Shown one piece after another: positions 1-8,002 of a stretch of 64,000 nt of DNA (within the stretch, counting starts at the first letter, position 1; every line of letters starts with the position of its first letter). The position numbers and the translations under genes are program-made. The notes under the pieces are model-generated. The model made no database searches. It worked only from the letters and a program-made list of their open reading frames with translations, and was not told the origin of the DNA. The stretch covers positions 433,410 through 497,409 of the forward strand of contig NZ_JAGWCB010000018.1 of NCBI RefSeq assembly GCF_020387415.1. Direction: 5' to 3'. This DNA is from Ideonella benzenivorans (GTDB lineage: Bacteria; Pseudomonadota; Gammaproteobacteria; Burkholderiales; Burkholderiaceae_C).

Positions 1-473
1 TCACGGCCAGCGTCTGCAACCTCAACCCGAGCTCGCGCGGGCGCATCCAGATCACCTCGGCCGACCCGGCGGCCGCACCGTCCATCCTGGCCAACTACCT
101 GAGCACCGAGGAGGACCGCCAGGTCGCGGCCGATTCGCTGCGGCTGACACGGCGCATCGCGGCCATGCCGGCGCTGGCGTCCTACCGGCCGCGCGAGGTC
201 AAGCCCGGCATCCAGTACCAGAGCGACGAGGACCTGGCCCGGCTGGCCGGCGACATCGGCACGACCATCTTCCACCCGGTGGGCACCTGCGCGATGGGGC
301 GCGACGACGACCCGCAGGCGGTGGTCGACAGCCGCCTGCGGGTGCGTGGCCTGCGGGGCCTGCGGGTGGCCGATGCCAGCGTCATGCCCACCATCACCAG
401 CGGCAACACCAACTCGCCGACACTGATGATCGCCGAGCGGGCGGCCGGCTGGATTCGCGCAGACAGGGGTTAG
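1..473 (+). CDS. GMC-family FAD-dependent oxidoreductase, C-terminal part (5' end outside window)
   Basis: The reading frame is open from position 3 to a TAG at 471-473 and has no start in the window, so this is only the C-terminal ~157 residues. It carries the GMC oxidoreductase C-terminal signature: an HPVGTCAMG segment, whose His is the usual catalytic-base region, followed by VADASVMPTITSGNTN and a final helix LMIAERAA. Family members (choline, alcohol and glucose dehydrogenases) oxidise alcohols with FAD. The substrate cannot be told from this portion. It is followed directly by an RNA-like region on the same strand. The family is near certain and the specificity unknown. Confidence 0.9.
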   Translation, partial: TASVCNLNPSSRGRIQITSADPAAAPSILANYLSTEEDRQVAADSLRLTRRIAAMPALASYRPREVKPGIQYQSDEDLARLAGDIGTTIFHPVGTCAMGRDDDPQAVVDSRLRVRGLRGLRVADASVMPTITSGNTNSPTLMIAERAAGWIRADRG

Positions 474-524
474 CCCCGATGTGCCTCAAGGCCCCGCGCC
501 ATTAAAGTGCATGCACTCTCAGCG

Positions 525-663
525 AAAAGCCCCTCTGTGGTGCGCTGCTGTAGGGGGCCGAGGAGACAAAAACCGTTGGGCTGAGACCGAGAACTCAAGT
601 CAGCCCGTTCGGCACCAGGCCGGTACACCGGTTCCGGGCCGAACACGTCACAGTGTGACAATC
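525..663 (+). ncRNA. Structured small RNA, candidate 6S RNA (ssrS)
   Basis: No convincing protein is encoded between the GMC gene and the TSUP gene. The segment instead folds into nested helices. The ends pair as CTGTG/GTG (535-542) with CAC..CACAG (644-653). Inside are a 7-bp hairpin GGGCTGA/TCAGCCC (578-584 with 600-606) and a second hairpin GTTCGGC/GCCGAAC (607-613 with 638-644). The length (~140-180 nt), the end-pairing that resembles the closing stem of 6S RNA, and a strong terminator directly after it suggest 6S RNA, which binds and sequesters sigma70 RNA polymerase. The identity is inferred from shape and memory, not an alignment. It could be another sRNA or a leader of the downstream TSUP gene. 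Confidence 0.45.
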
Positions 664-665
664 AA

Positions 666-697
666 GGGCGCCAGCCATCCGCTGGCGCCCTTGTTCA
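666..697 (+). terminator. Intrinsic terminator after the small RNA
   Basis: A perfect 10-bp stem GGGCGCCAGC/GCTGGCGCCC (666-675 with 681-690) with a 5-base loop is followed by a T-rich tract (TTGTTCATTT). It ends the candidate small RNA and lies about 50 bases before the TSUP gene start, so it would also separate that gene from upstream transcription. Confidence 0.75.
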
Positions 698-745
698 TTT
701 CCGGCGTGCACCGCGCCTCTGCTTCGCGCTTGCGCACCTTTGACG

Positions 746-1507
746 ATGTGGGATCTGCTGTGGGTGGCGGCCGCCTCTGGGCTGGCCGGTTGTGTCGATG
801 CCATCGTGGGCGGTGGTGGGTTGATCCTGGTGCCGGCCCTGTTCGCCACCTACCCGGCGGCCGCGCCGGCCAGCCTGATGGGCACCAACAAGGGGGGCGC
901 GATCTGGGGCACGGCCTGGGCGGCGGGGCAGTTCGCGCGCCGGGTGCAGCTGCGCTGGGCCGCGCTGGGGCCGGCGGTGGGCGCGGCCCTGTTGGGCAGC
1001 TTCGTCGGGGCCTGGACCCTGACCCAGGTGCATGCCGACAGCCTGCGCCGCGCCCTGCCCTTCGTGCTGGCGGTGATCCTGCTCTACACCCTGGCCCGCA
1101 AGGACCTGGGGCGGGTCCACGCGCCGCGGCTGGCCGGCCGCGCGGAGGCCGTGGCCGCCGGCCTGATCGGTCTGTGCATCGGCTTCTACGACGGCTTCTT
1201 CGGCCCGGGCACCGGCAGCTTCTTCGTCTTCCTGTTCGTGCGCGTGCTGGGCTACGACTTCCTGAATGCCTCGGCCGCGGCCAAGCTGCTCAACACGGCC
1301 ACCAACGCGGCGGCGCTGGCACTGTTCATCGCCAAGGGCCACATCTGGTGGCAGGTGGCGGCGGTGCTGGCGGTGGCCAATGTGGCCGGCAGCCTGCTGG
1401 GCACCCGGCTGGCGCTGCGCCATGGCGCCGGCTTCGTGCGCGGCGTGTTCATCGTCGTCGTCGGGGCGCTGATCCTCAAGACCGGCTGGGACGCTTTCGG
1501 GCGCTGA
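746..1507 (+). CDS. TSUP-family (TauE/SafE-type) membrane transporter
   Basis: The 253-residue protein is almost entirely hydrophobic helices, as expected for the TSUP family of sulfite/organosulfonate exporters. The two internal family repeats are visible: GGGGLILVPAL near the N terminus and GFYDGFFGPGTGSFFVF in the middle. The ATG at 746 was chosen; an in-frame TTG two codons earlier (740) is possible, and neither has a clear ribosome site. The protein would sit in the inner membrane. The substrate (sulfite, sulfoacetate or another small anion) cannot be deduced. The gene stands alone between the small-RNA terminator and the glcB terminator. Confidence 0.85.
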   Translation: MWDLLWVAAASGLAGCVDAIVGGGGLILVPALFATYPAAAPASLMGTNKGGAIWGTAWAAGQFARRVQLRWAALGPAVGAALLGSFVGAWTLTQVHADSLRRALPFVLAVILLYTLARKDLGRVHAPRLAGRAEAVAAGLIGLCIGFYDGFFGPGTGSFFVFLFVRVLGYDFLNASAAAKLLNTATNAAALALFIAKGHIWWQVAAVLAVANVAGSLLGTRLALRHGAGFVRGVFIVVVGALILKTGWDAFGR

Positions 1508-1518
1508 GATCCACCCAT

Positions 1519-1544
1519 GAAAAAGGCCACCCCGCGGGGTGGCC
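1519..1544 (-). terminator. Intrinsic terminator of the glcB operon
   Basis: The palindrome GGCCACCCC/GGGGTGGCC (1525-1533 with 1536-1544) is preceded on the plus strand by AAAAA, which gives a U-tract after the hairpin when read from the minus strand. It lies just past the glcB stop codon and between two convergent genes. Confidence 0.8.
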
Positions 1545-1567
1545 CTGCGTCCGGCAACGGCGCGGGT

Positions 1568-3784
1568 TCAGGCCCGGCGGGCGGCCTTCACCTTCAGGCG
1601 CCAGGCGTGCAGCAGCGGCTCGGTGTAGCCGCTGGGCTGCGCCTGGCCCTTGAACACCAGGTCCAGCGCCGCGCGGTAGGCGAAGCTGGTCTCGGCGTGG
1701 CCGGCCATCGGCAGGTACAGCGGGTCGCCAGCGTTCTGCTGGTCCACCACCGCGGCCATGCGCTCGAAGGTCTCGCGCACCTGGGCCTCGGTCACCACGC
1801 CGTGCAGCAGCCAGTTGGCCACGTGCTGGCTGGAGATGCGCAGCGTGGCGCGGTCTTCCATCAGGCCGATGTTGTGGATGTCGGGCACCTTGGAGCAGCC
1901 CACGCCCTGGTCGATCCAGCGCACCACATAACCCAGAATGCCCTGGATGTTGTTGTCGATCTCCTGCTGGCGCTCGGCGACGCCCCAGGTCGCTTCGGCC
2001 ACCACCGGGATGGTCAGCAGGTCGTTCAGCAGCTTTTCGTGCAGGCCGCTGGTGACCATGGTGGCGGCCTCGGCTTCCAGCGTCTGCTGCACCTCGGCCA
2101 CATTGACCTGGTGGTAGTGCAGTGCGTGCAGCGTGGCGGCGGTGGGGCTGGGCACCCAGGCGGTGTTGGCGCCGGCCTTGGGGTGGCCGATCTTCTGCTT
2201 GAGCATCTCGGCCATCAGGTCGGGCATGGCCCACATGCCCTTGCCGATCTGGGCGCGGCCGCGCAGGCCGCACTGCAGGCCGATCAGCACGTTGCGGCGC
2301 TCGTAGGCGGCGATCCAGGCGCTGCCCTTGATGTCGCCCTTGCGCATCATCGGGCCGGCCAGCATGGCGGTGTGCATCTCGTCGCCGGTGCGGTCCAGGA
2401 AGCCGGTGTTGATGAAGGCCACGCGGCTGGCGGCCGCGGCGATGCAGGCCTTCAGGTTGACCGAGGTGCGGCGCTCCTCGTCCATGATGCCCAGCTTGAC
2501 GGTGCTGTCGGGCAGGCCCAGCAGCTGCTCGACGCGGGAGAACAGCTCGGCGGCGAAGGCCACCTCGACCGGGCCGTGCATCTTGGGCTTGACGATGTAG
2601 ACCGAGCCGCTGCGCGAGTTGGTGATGCCGTTCTGGCCGCGGCGTTGCAGGTCGTGCATCGCGATCGCGGTGGTGATCACCGCGTCCAGGATGCCTTCGG
2701 GAATTTCCTTGCCCTCGGCGCCCCACAGGATGGCCGGGTTGGTCATCAGGTGGCCCACGTTGCGCACGAACATCAGGCTGCGGCCGTGCAGGCTGACGCT
2801 GCCCTGGCCGTTCGGCGCGGTGTAGACGCGGTCGGGGTTCAGACGGCGGGTGAAGGTGGTGCCGCCCTTGCTCACTTCCTCGGTCAGCGTGCCCAGCTGG
2901 ATGCCCAGCCAGTTGCGGTAGGCCAGCACCTTGTCCTCGGCATCCACCGCGGCGACGGAGTCTTCCAGGTCCAGGATGGTGGACAGGGCCGCTTCGACGA
3001 TCACGTCGCTCACGCCGGCGGCATCGCTCTGGCCGATCGGGGTGCTGCGGTCGATCTGGATGTCCAGGTGCAGGCCGTGGTGGACCAGCAGCACGCTCTT
3101 GGGCGCGGCGGCCTCACCCTGGTAGCCCACCAGCTGGGCCGGGTGGGCCAGGCCGGTGTGGGTGCCGTTCTTCAGCGTGACCACCAGTTGGCCGGCCTCG
3201 ATGGCGTAGCCGGTGGCGTCCCCATGGCTGGCGCTGACCAGCGGCGCGGCCTGGTCCAGCACCTGGCGGGCGAAGGCGATGACCTTGGCGCCGCGCACCG
3301 GGTTGTAGCCCTTGCCCTTCTCGGCGCCGTCGGTCTCGGGGATGGCATCGGTGCCGTACAGCGCGTCGTACAGGCTGCCCCAGCGCGAGTTGGCGGCGTT
3401 CAGCGCATAGCGGGCGTTCAGGATGGGCACCACCAGCTGCGGGCCGGCCTGCACGGCCAACTCGGCGTCCACGTTCGTGGTGGTGGCGCTCACGTTGGCC
3501 GGCTCGGGCACGATGTAGCCCAACTGCGTCAGGAAGGCACGGTAGGCCGGCATGTCGGTGATGGGGCCCGGGTGGGCGCGGTGCCAGGCGTCCATCTCGG
3601 TCTGGATGCGGTCGCGCTCGGCCAGCAGGGCGGCGTTCTTGGGCGCCAGGTCGGCGACGATCTGGTCGAAGCCGGCCCAGAAGGCGGCTTTGTCCACGCC
3701 GATGCCCGGCAGCACCTCGTCCTCGACGAAGCGGAAGAGTTCGGTGGCCACCTGCAGGCCGTGGATGGGGGTGCGTGCGTTCAT
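1568..3784 (-). CDS. glcB: Malate synthase G
   Basis: The 738-residue protein matches the usual length of the monomeric malate synthase G (~720 residues). It contains the family hallmark [14 protein letters not shown], the [17 protein letters not shown] strand and an acidic [12 protein letters not shown] segment. It condenses glyoxylate with acetyl-CoA to give malate in the cytoplasm, completing the glyoxylate shunt or glycolate assimilation. The start is ATG at 3784, preceded by a GAGGTGA ribosome site. The haloacid dehalogenase gene ends 53 bases upstream on the same strand, so the two probably form one operon that ends at the terminator at 1519-1544. Confidence in identity is very high. 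Confidence 0.97.
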   Translation of the reverse strand: MNARTPIHGLQVATELFRFVEDEVLPGIGVDKAAFWAGFDQIVADLAPKNAALLAERDRIQTEMDAWHRAHPGPITDMPAYRAFLTQLGYIVPEPANVSATTTNVDAELAVQAGPQLVVPILNARYALNAANSRWGSLYDALYGTDAIPETDGAEKGKGYNPVRGAKVIAFARQVLDQAAPLVSASHGDATGYAIEAGQLVVTLKNGTHTGLAHPAQLVGYQGEAAAPKSVLLVHHGLHLDIQIDRSTPIGQSDAAGVSDVIVEAALSTILDLEDSVAAVDAEDKVLAYRNWLGIQLGTLTEEVSKGGTTFTRRLNPDRVYTAPNGQGSVSLHGRSLMFVRNVGHLMTNPAILWGAEGKEIPEGILDAVITTAIAMHDLQRRGQNGITNSRSGSVYIVKPKMHGPVEVAFAAELFSRVEQLLGLPDSTVKLGIMDEERRTSVNLKACIAAAASRVAFINTGFLDRTGDEMHTAMLAGPMMRKGDIKGSAWIAAYERRNVLIGLQCGLRGRAQIGKGMWAMPDLMAEMLKQKIGHPKAGANTAWVPSPTAATLHALHYHQVNVAEVQQTLEAEAATMVTSGLHEKLLNDLLTIPVVAEATWGVAERQQEIDNNIQGILGYVVRWIDQGVGCSKVPDIHNIGLMEDRATLRISSQHVANWLLHGVVTEAQVRETFERMAAVVDQQNAGDPLYLPMAGHAETSFAYRAALDLVFKGQAQPSGYTEPLLHAWRLKVKAARRA

Positions 3785-3837
3785 ATCGTCACCTCGGGTC
3801 GGTCAGAGAAGAAAGGAAAGAAAAACGGGGTGCGGCC

Positions 3838-4524
3838 TCAGGCCGCGGGAAAGAAGTCCAGCACGTCGCGCAGGCTGTGGCCGATGCGCGTGGGTTCGGT
3901 GCCCAGCCGTTCCAGCGGGCCGCCGGCGCGGTTCACCCACAGGGTGGTGAAGCCGAACCAGGTGGCGCCGATGGCGTCCCAGCCGTTGCTGGAGACGAAG
4001 AGGATCTCGCGCGCCGGCAGCTGCAGCGCGTCCAGGCCCACCTGGTAGGCGGCCGGATCGGTCTTGAAGCGGCGGGTCTCATGCACGCTCAGCACCGGGT
4101 CCAGCAGGCCGCCGAAGCCGGCGCTGCGCACCGCGATGGCCAGCATCTCCGGGTCGCCGTTGGAGAGGATGCCGGCGCGCACGCCACGCGCCTTCAGGGC
4201 CTGCAGCACCTCGCGGTTCTCCGGGAAGGCCGACAGGTGCCGGTACTCGTTCATCAGCCGGTCCTCGGCCTCGGGCGCCAGGGCCAGGCCCAGCTTCTCG
4301 GCGCTGAACTGCAGCGCGTTGCGGGTCAGGGTCCAGAAGGGCTGGTAGGTGCCGCTCATCGAGACCAGCCGGGTGTATTCGATCTGCTTGTCGCGCCAGA
4401 GCTGGGCCAGCCGGTCCCCGGCACCGGGAAACAGCTGCTCGGCCAGCAGCCCGACGCTGTACACGTCGAACAGGGTGCCGTAGGCGTCGAAGAGCACGGC
4501 ACGGGGCGGAGGGCGCTTTTCCAT
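3838..4524 (-). CDS. Haloacid dehalogenase, type II (HAD superfamily)
   Basis: The 228-residue protein has the HAD nucleophile motif near the N terminus in the form LFDAYGTLFDVYSVG, characteristic of type II (L-2-haloacid) dehalogenases. The second motif is LSNGDPEML, and the SSNGWDAIGATWFGF segment also matches this subfamily. These enzymes hydrolyse 2-haloalkanoates, for instance chloroacetate to glycolate, via an aspartyl ester. The gene lies just upstream of glcB on the same strand, so glycolate and then glyoxylate could be funnelled to malate synthase. A divergent LysR regulator starts 92 bases away. The true substrate is unproven; some homologues act on phosphoesters. Confidence 0.88.
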   Translation of the reverse strand: MEKRPPPRAVLFDAYGTLFDVYSVGLLAEQLFPGAGDRLAQLWRDKQIEYTRLVSMSGTYQPFWTLTRNALQFSAEKLGLALAPEAEDRLMNEYRHLSAFPENREVLQALKARGVRAGILSNGDPEMLAIAVRSAGFGGLLDPVLSVHETRRFKTDPAAYQVGLDALQLPAREILFVSSNGWDAIGATWFGFTTLWVNRAGGPLERLGTEPTRIGHSLRDVLDFFPAA

Positions 4525-4575
4525 GTTGCCAATCTATTCGATACTTGGCAGAACATTAATACCGATGAAGTCGAT

Positions 4576-4602
4576 TGATTCGTGACTAAAAGGATCGAAT
4601 CA
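4576..4602. promoter_or_regulatory. Probable LysR operator in the divergent dehalogenase/lysR spacer
   Basis: A 7-bp inverted repeat TGATTCG...CGAATCA (4576-4582 with 4596-4602) separated by 13 bases lies in the 92-bp spacer, just before the LysR start at 4617. Its size and position fit a LysR-type recognition site serving both divergent genes. The spacer is visibly richer in A and T than the genes. No biochemical support is implied. Confidence 0.5.
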
Positions 4603-4616
4603 GCGGCGCCGATCGC

Positions 4617-5525
4617 ATGGACCGCCTCAAGCAGATGGAAACCTTCGTGGCCGTGGCCAGCCGCGGCTCGCTCAGTGCCGCGGCCCAGGCCGAGGGCGTG
4701 GCCCCGGCCGTGATCGGCCGGCGCATGGATGCGCTGGAAGCCCGGCTGGGCGTGAAGCTGCTGACCCGCACCACCCGTCGCATCACCCTGACCCACGAGG
4801 GCAGCGCCTTTCTGGAGGACTGCCAGCGCCTGATCGCCGACTTCAACAACGCCGAGGCCAGCGTCTCGGCGGGGGGTGTGAAAGCGAGTGGTCACTTGCG
4901 GGTGACGGCGCCAGCCGGCTTTGGCCGCCGGCATGTGGCGCCGCTGGTGCCGGCCTTCCTGGCCGAGCACACCGAGGTGACCCTGTCGCTGAATCTGTCC
5001 GACCGGGTGGTGGACATCGTCAACGAGAACGTGGACTGTGCGGTGCGGGTGGGCGACCTGCCCGACTCGCGGCTGGTCAGTGTGCGCCTGGCCGACAACC
5101 GCCGCCTGTGCGTGGCCACGCCCGCCTACCTGGCCCGGGCCGGCGTGCCGCAACAACCCTCGGACCTGCTGCGCCACGACTGCCTGACGCTCAGCTCCGA
5201 CGCCAGCCAGACCCGCGGCTGGGCCTTCCGGATCGAGGGCGAGGTGAGCCACCTGCGCCCGCGCGGCCGGCTCGACTGCAGCGACGGCCAGGTGCTGCAC
5301 GAGTGGTGCCTGCAGAGCCTGGGCATCGCCTGGCGCAGCACCTGGGAGGTGCAGGCCGACCTGGCAGCCGGCCGGCTGGTCAGCGTGCTGGACGACTTCG
5401 CGGCGCCGCCCAACGGCATCTACGCGGTCTTTCCCAGCGCCCGCCACCTGGCGCTGCGGGTGCGGCTGTGGATCGATTTCCTCAAGCACACCTATGGCGA
5501 CCCGGCCTACTGGCGCAGCCGCTGA
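4617..5525 (+). CDS. LysR-family transcriptional regulator
   Basis: The 302-residue protein has the standard LysR layout. A winged helix-turn-helix fills residues ~1-60 (MDRLKQMETFVAVASRGSLS, then a recognition helix around VIGRRMDALEARLGVKLL). A periplasmic-binding-protein-like effector domain follows from ~90 to the end. It is close to the AaeR/DmlR-type clade by its opening and the RGWAFRIEG segment. It is divergent from the haloacid dehalogenase-glcB operon with a palindrome between them, so it most likely controls that operon and itself. The effector is unknown; a haloacid or glycolate is a reasonable guess. Confidence 0.92.
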   Translation: MDRLKQMETFVAVASRGSLSAAAQAEGVAPAVIGRRMDALEARLGVKLLTRTTRRITLTHEGSAFLEDCQRLIADFNNAEASVSAGGVKASGHLRVTAPAGFGRRHVAPLVPAFLAEHTEVTLSLNLSDRVVDIVNENVDCAVRVGDLPDSRLVSVRLADNRRLCVATPAYLARAGVPQQPSDLLRHDCLTLSSDASQTRGWAFRIEGEVSHLRPRGRLDCSDGQVLHEWCLQSLGIAWRSTWEVQADLAAGRLVSVLDDFAAPPNGIYAVFPSARHLALRVRLWIDFLKHTYGDPAYWRSR

Positions 5526-5617
5526 GCACCGCCCTCGTCGTTCCCCCCTCTTGCCCCCGGGCCGGTGGGCCTGCTAGCCTGGGGCCGGCATGTGCCGCGG
5601 CTGCAAGGAGACGCCCG

Positions 5618-5890
5618 ATGATGGACAAGGTTCAGATGGAAATGGCCAAGACGCTGTGGGAGCAATCCAAGGCGTCCGTGCGGCAGGCCCAGGATGCCTG
5701 GACGATGGTGCTGAAGTCCCAGCAGACGCTGCTCAATTCGATGCGGCCGGCCGGGGCGCCCTTCGGGCTGGCGGCGGACCAGTTCGAGAAGCTGGTGAAG
5801 TTCCAGGCCGAGCAGCAGCAGGCGGCAGTGGCCTTTGTGGAGAAGATGTCGGCCGAGTACACCAAGCTGTTGGAGCAGCAGAAGCGCTGA
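5618..5890 (+). CDS. Small phasin-like protein
   Basis: The 90-residue protein is almost wholly helical, rich in Gln, Ala, Lys and Glu, with amphipathic stretches such as EMAKTLWEQSKASVRQAQDAW and a C-terminal EYTKLLEQQKR. Composition and length resemble the short phasin-like proteins that coat polyhydroxyalkanoate granules in Burkholderiales, but no diagnostic motif proves it. The start is one of two adjacent ATGs at 5618/5621; AAGGAG at 5605-5610 sits at the right distance. The gene stands alone and ends before a bidirectional terminator. An alternative is a generic coiled-coil protein. Confidence 0.7.
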   Translation: MMDKVQMEMAKTLWEQSKASVRQAQDAWTMVLKSQQTLLNSMRPAGAPFGLAADQFEKLVKFQAEQQQAAVAFVEKMSAEYTKLLEQQKR

Positions 5891-5925
5891 CTCACCGACC
5901 GGGGCCCGCGCAGCAGCGGGGCCAC

Positions 5926-5958
5926 GAAAAAGCCCGGCAGGTGCCGGGCTTTCTTTTG
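5926..5958. terminator. Bidirectional intrinsic terminator
   Basis: A 9-bp stem AGCCCGGCA/TGCCGGGCT (5931-5939 with 5942-5950) is flanked by AAAAA on the left and TTCTTTT on the right. It can end both the phasin-like gene (plus strand) and the PsiF gene (minus strand), which converge here. Confidence 0.8.
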
Positions 5959-5974
5959 GGCATGCGCCGAGGGC

Positions 5975-6316
5975 TTACTTCGCGCTCAGGCATTCCTTCA
6001 TGAAGGCCTTGCGTTCGGCGCCCTTGAGCGCCTTGGTCTTGGCGTCGGCGTTGCAGGTCGTCATCTTTTCCTGTTGCGCGGTCTTGGCCGAGCCCGAGGC
6101 GGCGGCCATCGGCGCCTTGGCGCCCAGGCATTCCTTCATGAAGGCCTTGCGTTCGGCGCCCTTCTTGTCACCGGCCTGCTCGTTGCAGGCGCCCATCTTG
6201 CTCTGTTGAGCGGTCTTGGCCTTGGGGCCGGAGGCGGCGGCAGAAGCCGGCGCGGGCTGGGCCAGGGCCAGACCCGCCAGGGATGCCAGTGCGGCGGCCA
6301 GGATCAGTTTCTTCAT
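5975..6316 (-). CDS. PsiF-repeat periplasmic protein
   Basis: The 113-residue product begins with a clear Sec signal peptide (MKKLILAAALASLAGLALA, cleavage after AQPAPA or nearby). It then shows two copies of a repeat built on KTAQQxKMxxCN followed by KGAERKAFMKECL, the PsiF repeat. E. coli PsiF is phosphate-starvation inducible, but its molecular role is not known. Each repeat has two cysteines, which may form disulfides in the periplasm. The start at 6316 was preferred because it begins the signal peptide; upstream in-frame codons add a non-signal stretch. It converges on the phasin-like gene. Confidence 0.88.
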   Translation of the reverse strand: MKKLILAAALASLAGLALAQPAPASAAASGPKAKTAQQSKMGACNEQAGDKKGAERKAFMKECLGAKAPMAAASGSAKTAQQEKMTTCNADAKTKALKGAERKAFMKECLSAK

Positions 6317-6444
6317 GAGGTCCTCTGCGTGTGGTTGCTGTGAGATGTGGAGACGGTGCCGCAAGCGTATGACACTGTCCTGACCATTTCAACGCAAACC
6401 ATTGCGCGCCGTTGACCCCCGTCAGGGGGAGACGCCCCCGCCAC

Positions 6445-7872
6445 TCAGAGGATGCGCTGCGGGTGCTGCAGCGCCGCATGGGCCTCGTTGAGCCGGCGCA
6501 CCAGCACCCGGATGAAACCGCTGTCGAAGCGGTGGCGGGTCCGCTCGCTCAAATGTTCCATCGCGTCGGGCGTGAACGAGATCGTGGTGCAGGGCTGGCT
6601 GACCACCACATCGGCCGAGTGCTTGCGCAGGTCCGGGCTGGGCGCCAGGTAGGCCAGCTCGCCCACCGAGGTGCCGGCGCCGAAGCTGGCCACCTTCTGG
6701 CCATCGCGGAACACCTCCACCTCGCCCTGGGCGAGGATGTGGAAGCGCCGCCCTTCCTGCCCGGCCTTGTAGATGGGGTGGCCCAGCGGGAAGCGCTGCC
6801 AGCGGGCGCGGTGCACCACCTCCCACAGCTCCACGTCGCCGAAGTCGGTGAAGAAGTCCAGGTGGCGCAGCAGCGTGAAGCGTTCCGAATCCAGCACCCG
6901 CTGCAGCGGGCCGCGCGGCACCTCGTTGCGGGTGATCAGGGCCGAGAGCTGGTTGGCGAAGTCGTCCCAGCTGGCGGGGCGGTCCTCGGCCTTCTTGGCC
7001 ATGGCGCCGCGGATCACCTGGTCCAGCGCCTCGGTGACGCCTTCGCGGCAGCCCACCAGCGGGTCGGGCTCCCGGTGCCAGATCATGTTCAGCAGCGCGC
7101 CCTGGTTGTCGGCCTCGAACGGCGGGCGGCCGGCGATCAGGTGGTAGAGCACGGCGGCCAGCGAATAGATGTCGGCCCGGCAGTCCACCTCGGCACCGTC
7201 GAGCTGCTCGGGCGAGATGTAGGCCAGCGAGCCGACCCGGTGCACCTGGGTCTGGTCGGAGGCCAGGTCCAGCACACTGCCGAAATCGCTGATCTTCAGC
7301 GTGGTGATGTCGTCGCCGTCCACCGTGACCAGGATGTTGGCCGGCTTGACGTCACGGTGCACCAGGCCCTGGCGGAACATGTAGCCCAGCGCCATCGCGC
7401 ACTTGAAGCCCACTTCCACCACCTGTTCCAGCGACAGCAGGCGCTCGGGGGTGCAGAAATGCCGCAGCGTGACGCCGGGCACGTACTCCATCACCAGGTA
7501 GCGCGAATCCGGGGCCTCGACCGCGTCCAGCAGCTGCACCACGTTCGGGTGGTTGAGCTTGCCCACCAGGGCGGCTTCGGCGGCGAAGAAGCGGTCGGAG
7601 AACCGCATCTCGGCCGCGGTGGCGTGGGGCCGGGCCTGCACCCGCTTGATCGCCACCACCCGGTTGCTGAAGCGGTCGTGCGCCAGAAAGACCTCGCTGG
7701 TGGCGCCGGTGCCCAGGCGGGATTCCACCCGGTACTTGCCGATGGTCGTCGGCAGATCCGGCTGCAGCGCCAGCGTCACGGTGGATTCGTGGCGGTCGGC
7801 GCGGCCAAGGGTCGAAGTGGACGAGGACATGGGCGCTGGGGGTCGGCCGGACGGTCGGGCAGGGAATTCCAT
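6445..7872 (-). CDS. Serine/threonine protein kinase with C-terminal cyclic-nucleotide-binding domain
   Basis: The N-terminal kinase domain starts at about residue 45 with a glycine loop ([14 protein letters not shown]) and the AIKRV lysine. The catalytic loop is [12 protein letters not shown], followed by ISDFGS (metal-binding DFG) and the activation segment [14 protein letters not shown]. After ~residue 320 comes a CRP-like cyclic-nucleotide-binding domain with [18 protein letters not shown] and [10 protein letters not shown]. No transmembrane segment is seen, so this is a soluble kinase possibly gated by a nucleotide or similar ligand. The ATG at 7872 has GGAGGGG upstream; an alternative ATG at 7830 has none. 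It is divergent from argS. Confidence 0.9.
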   Translation of the reverse strand: MEFPARPSGRPPAPMSSSTSTLGRADRHESTVTLALQPDLPTTIGKYRVESRLGTGATSEVFLAHDRFSNRVVAIKRVQARPHATAAEMRFSDRFFAAEAALVGKLNHPNVVQLLDAVEAPDSRYLVMEYVPGVTLRHFCTPERLLSLEQVVEVGFKCAMALGYMFRQGLVHRDVKPANILVTVDGDDITTLKISDFGSVLDLASDQTQVHRVGSLAYISPEQLDGAEVDCRADIYSLAAVLYHLIAGRPPFEADNQGALLNMIWHREPDPLVGCREGVTEALDQVIRGAMAKKAEDRPASWDDFANQLSALITRNEVPRGPLQRVLDSERFTLLRHLDFFTDFGDVELWEVVHRARWQRFPLGHPIYKAGQEGRRFHILAQGEVEVFRDGQKVASFGAGTSVGELAYLAPSPDLRKHSADVVVSQPCTTISFTPDAMEHLSERTRHRFDSGFIRVLVRRLNEAHAALQHPQRIL

Positions 7873-8002
7873 GGTGCCAGTCCCCTCCCGGGGGTATTGC
7901 CGGAAAGAACGTGCCGTCCACCCGCCTTTTCGCCGCGAAGCCGGGGTGGCCCCGCCCGGGGGCGGCGGGCGGCGCGCAGGGCGCAACCTTAGAATCCCGG
8001 CC

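Noticed and set aside
481..1653. A long plus-strand frame spanning the small-RNA region and the TSUP gene.
   Set aside because: The translated text is Arg/Gly-rich nonsense in a shifted frame over the TSUP gene, and it reads through a terminator hairpin.
1517..4048. An 843-codon plus-strand frame opposite glcB.
   Set aside because: It is the antisense shadow of malate synthase G, with repetitive Gly/Ala/His/Val composition and no motif.
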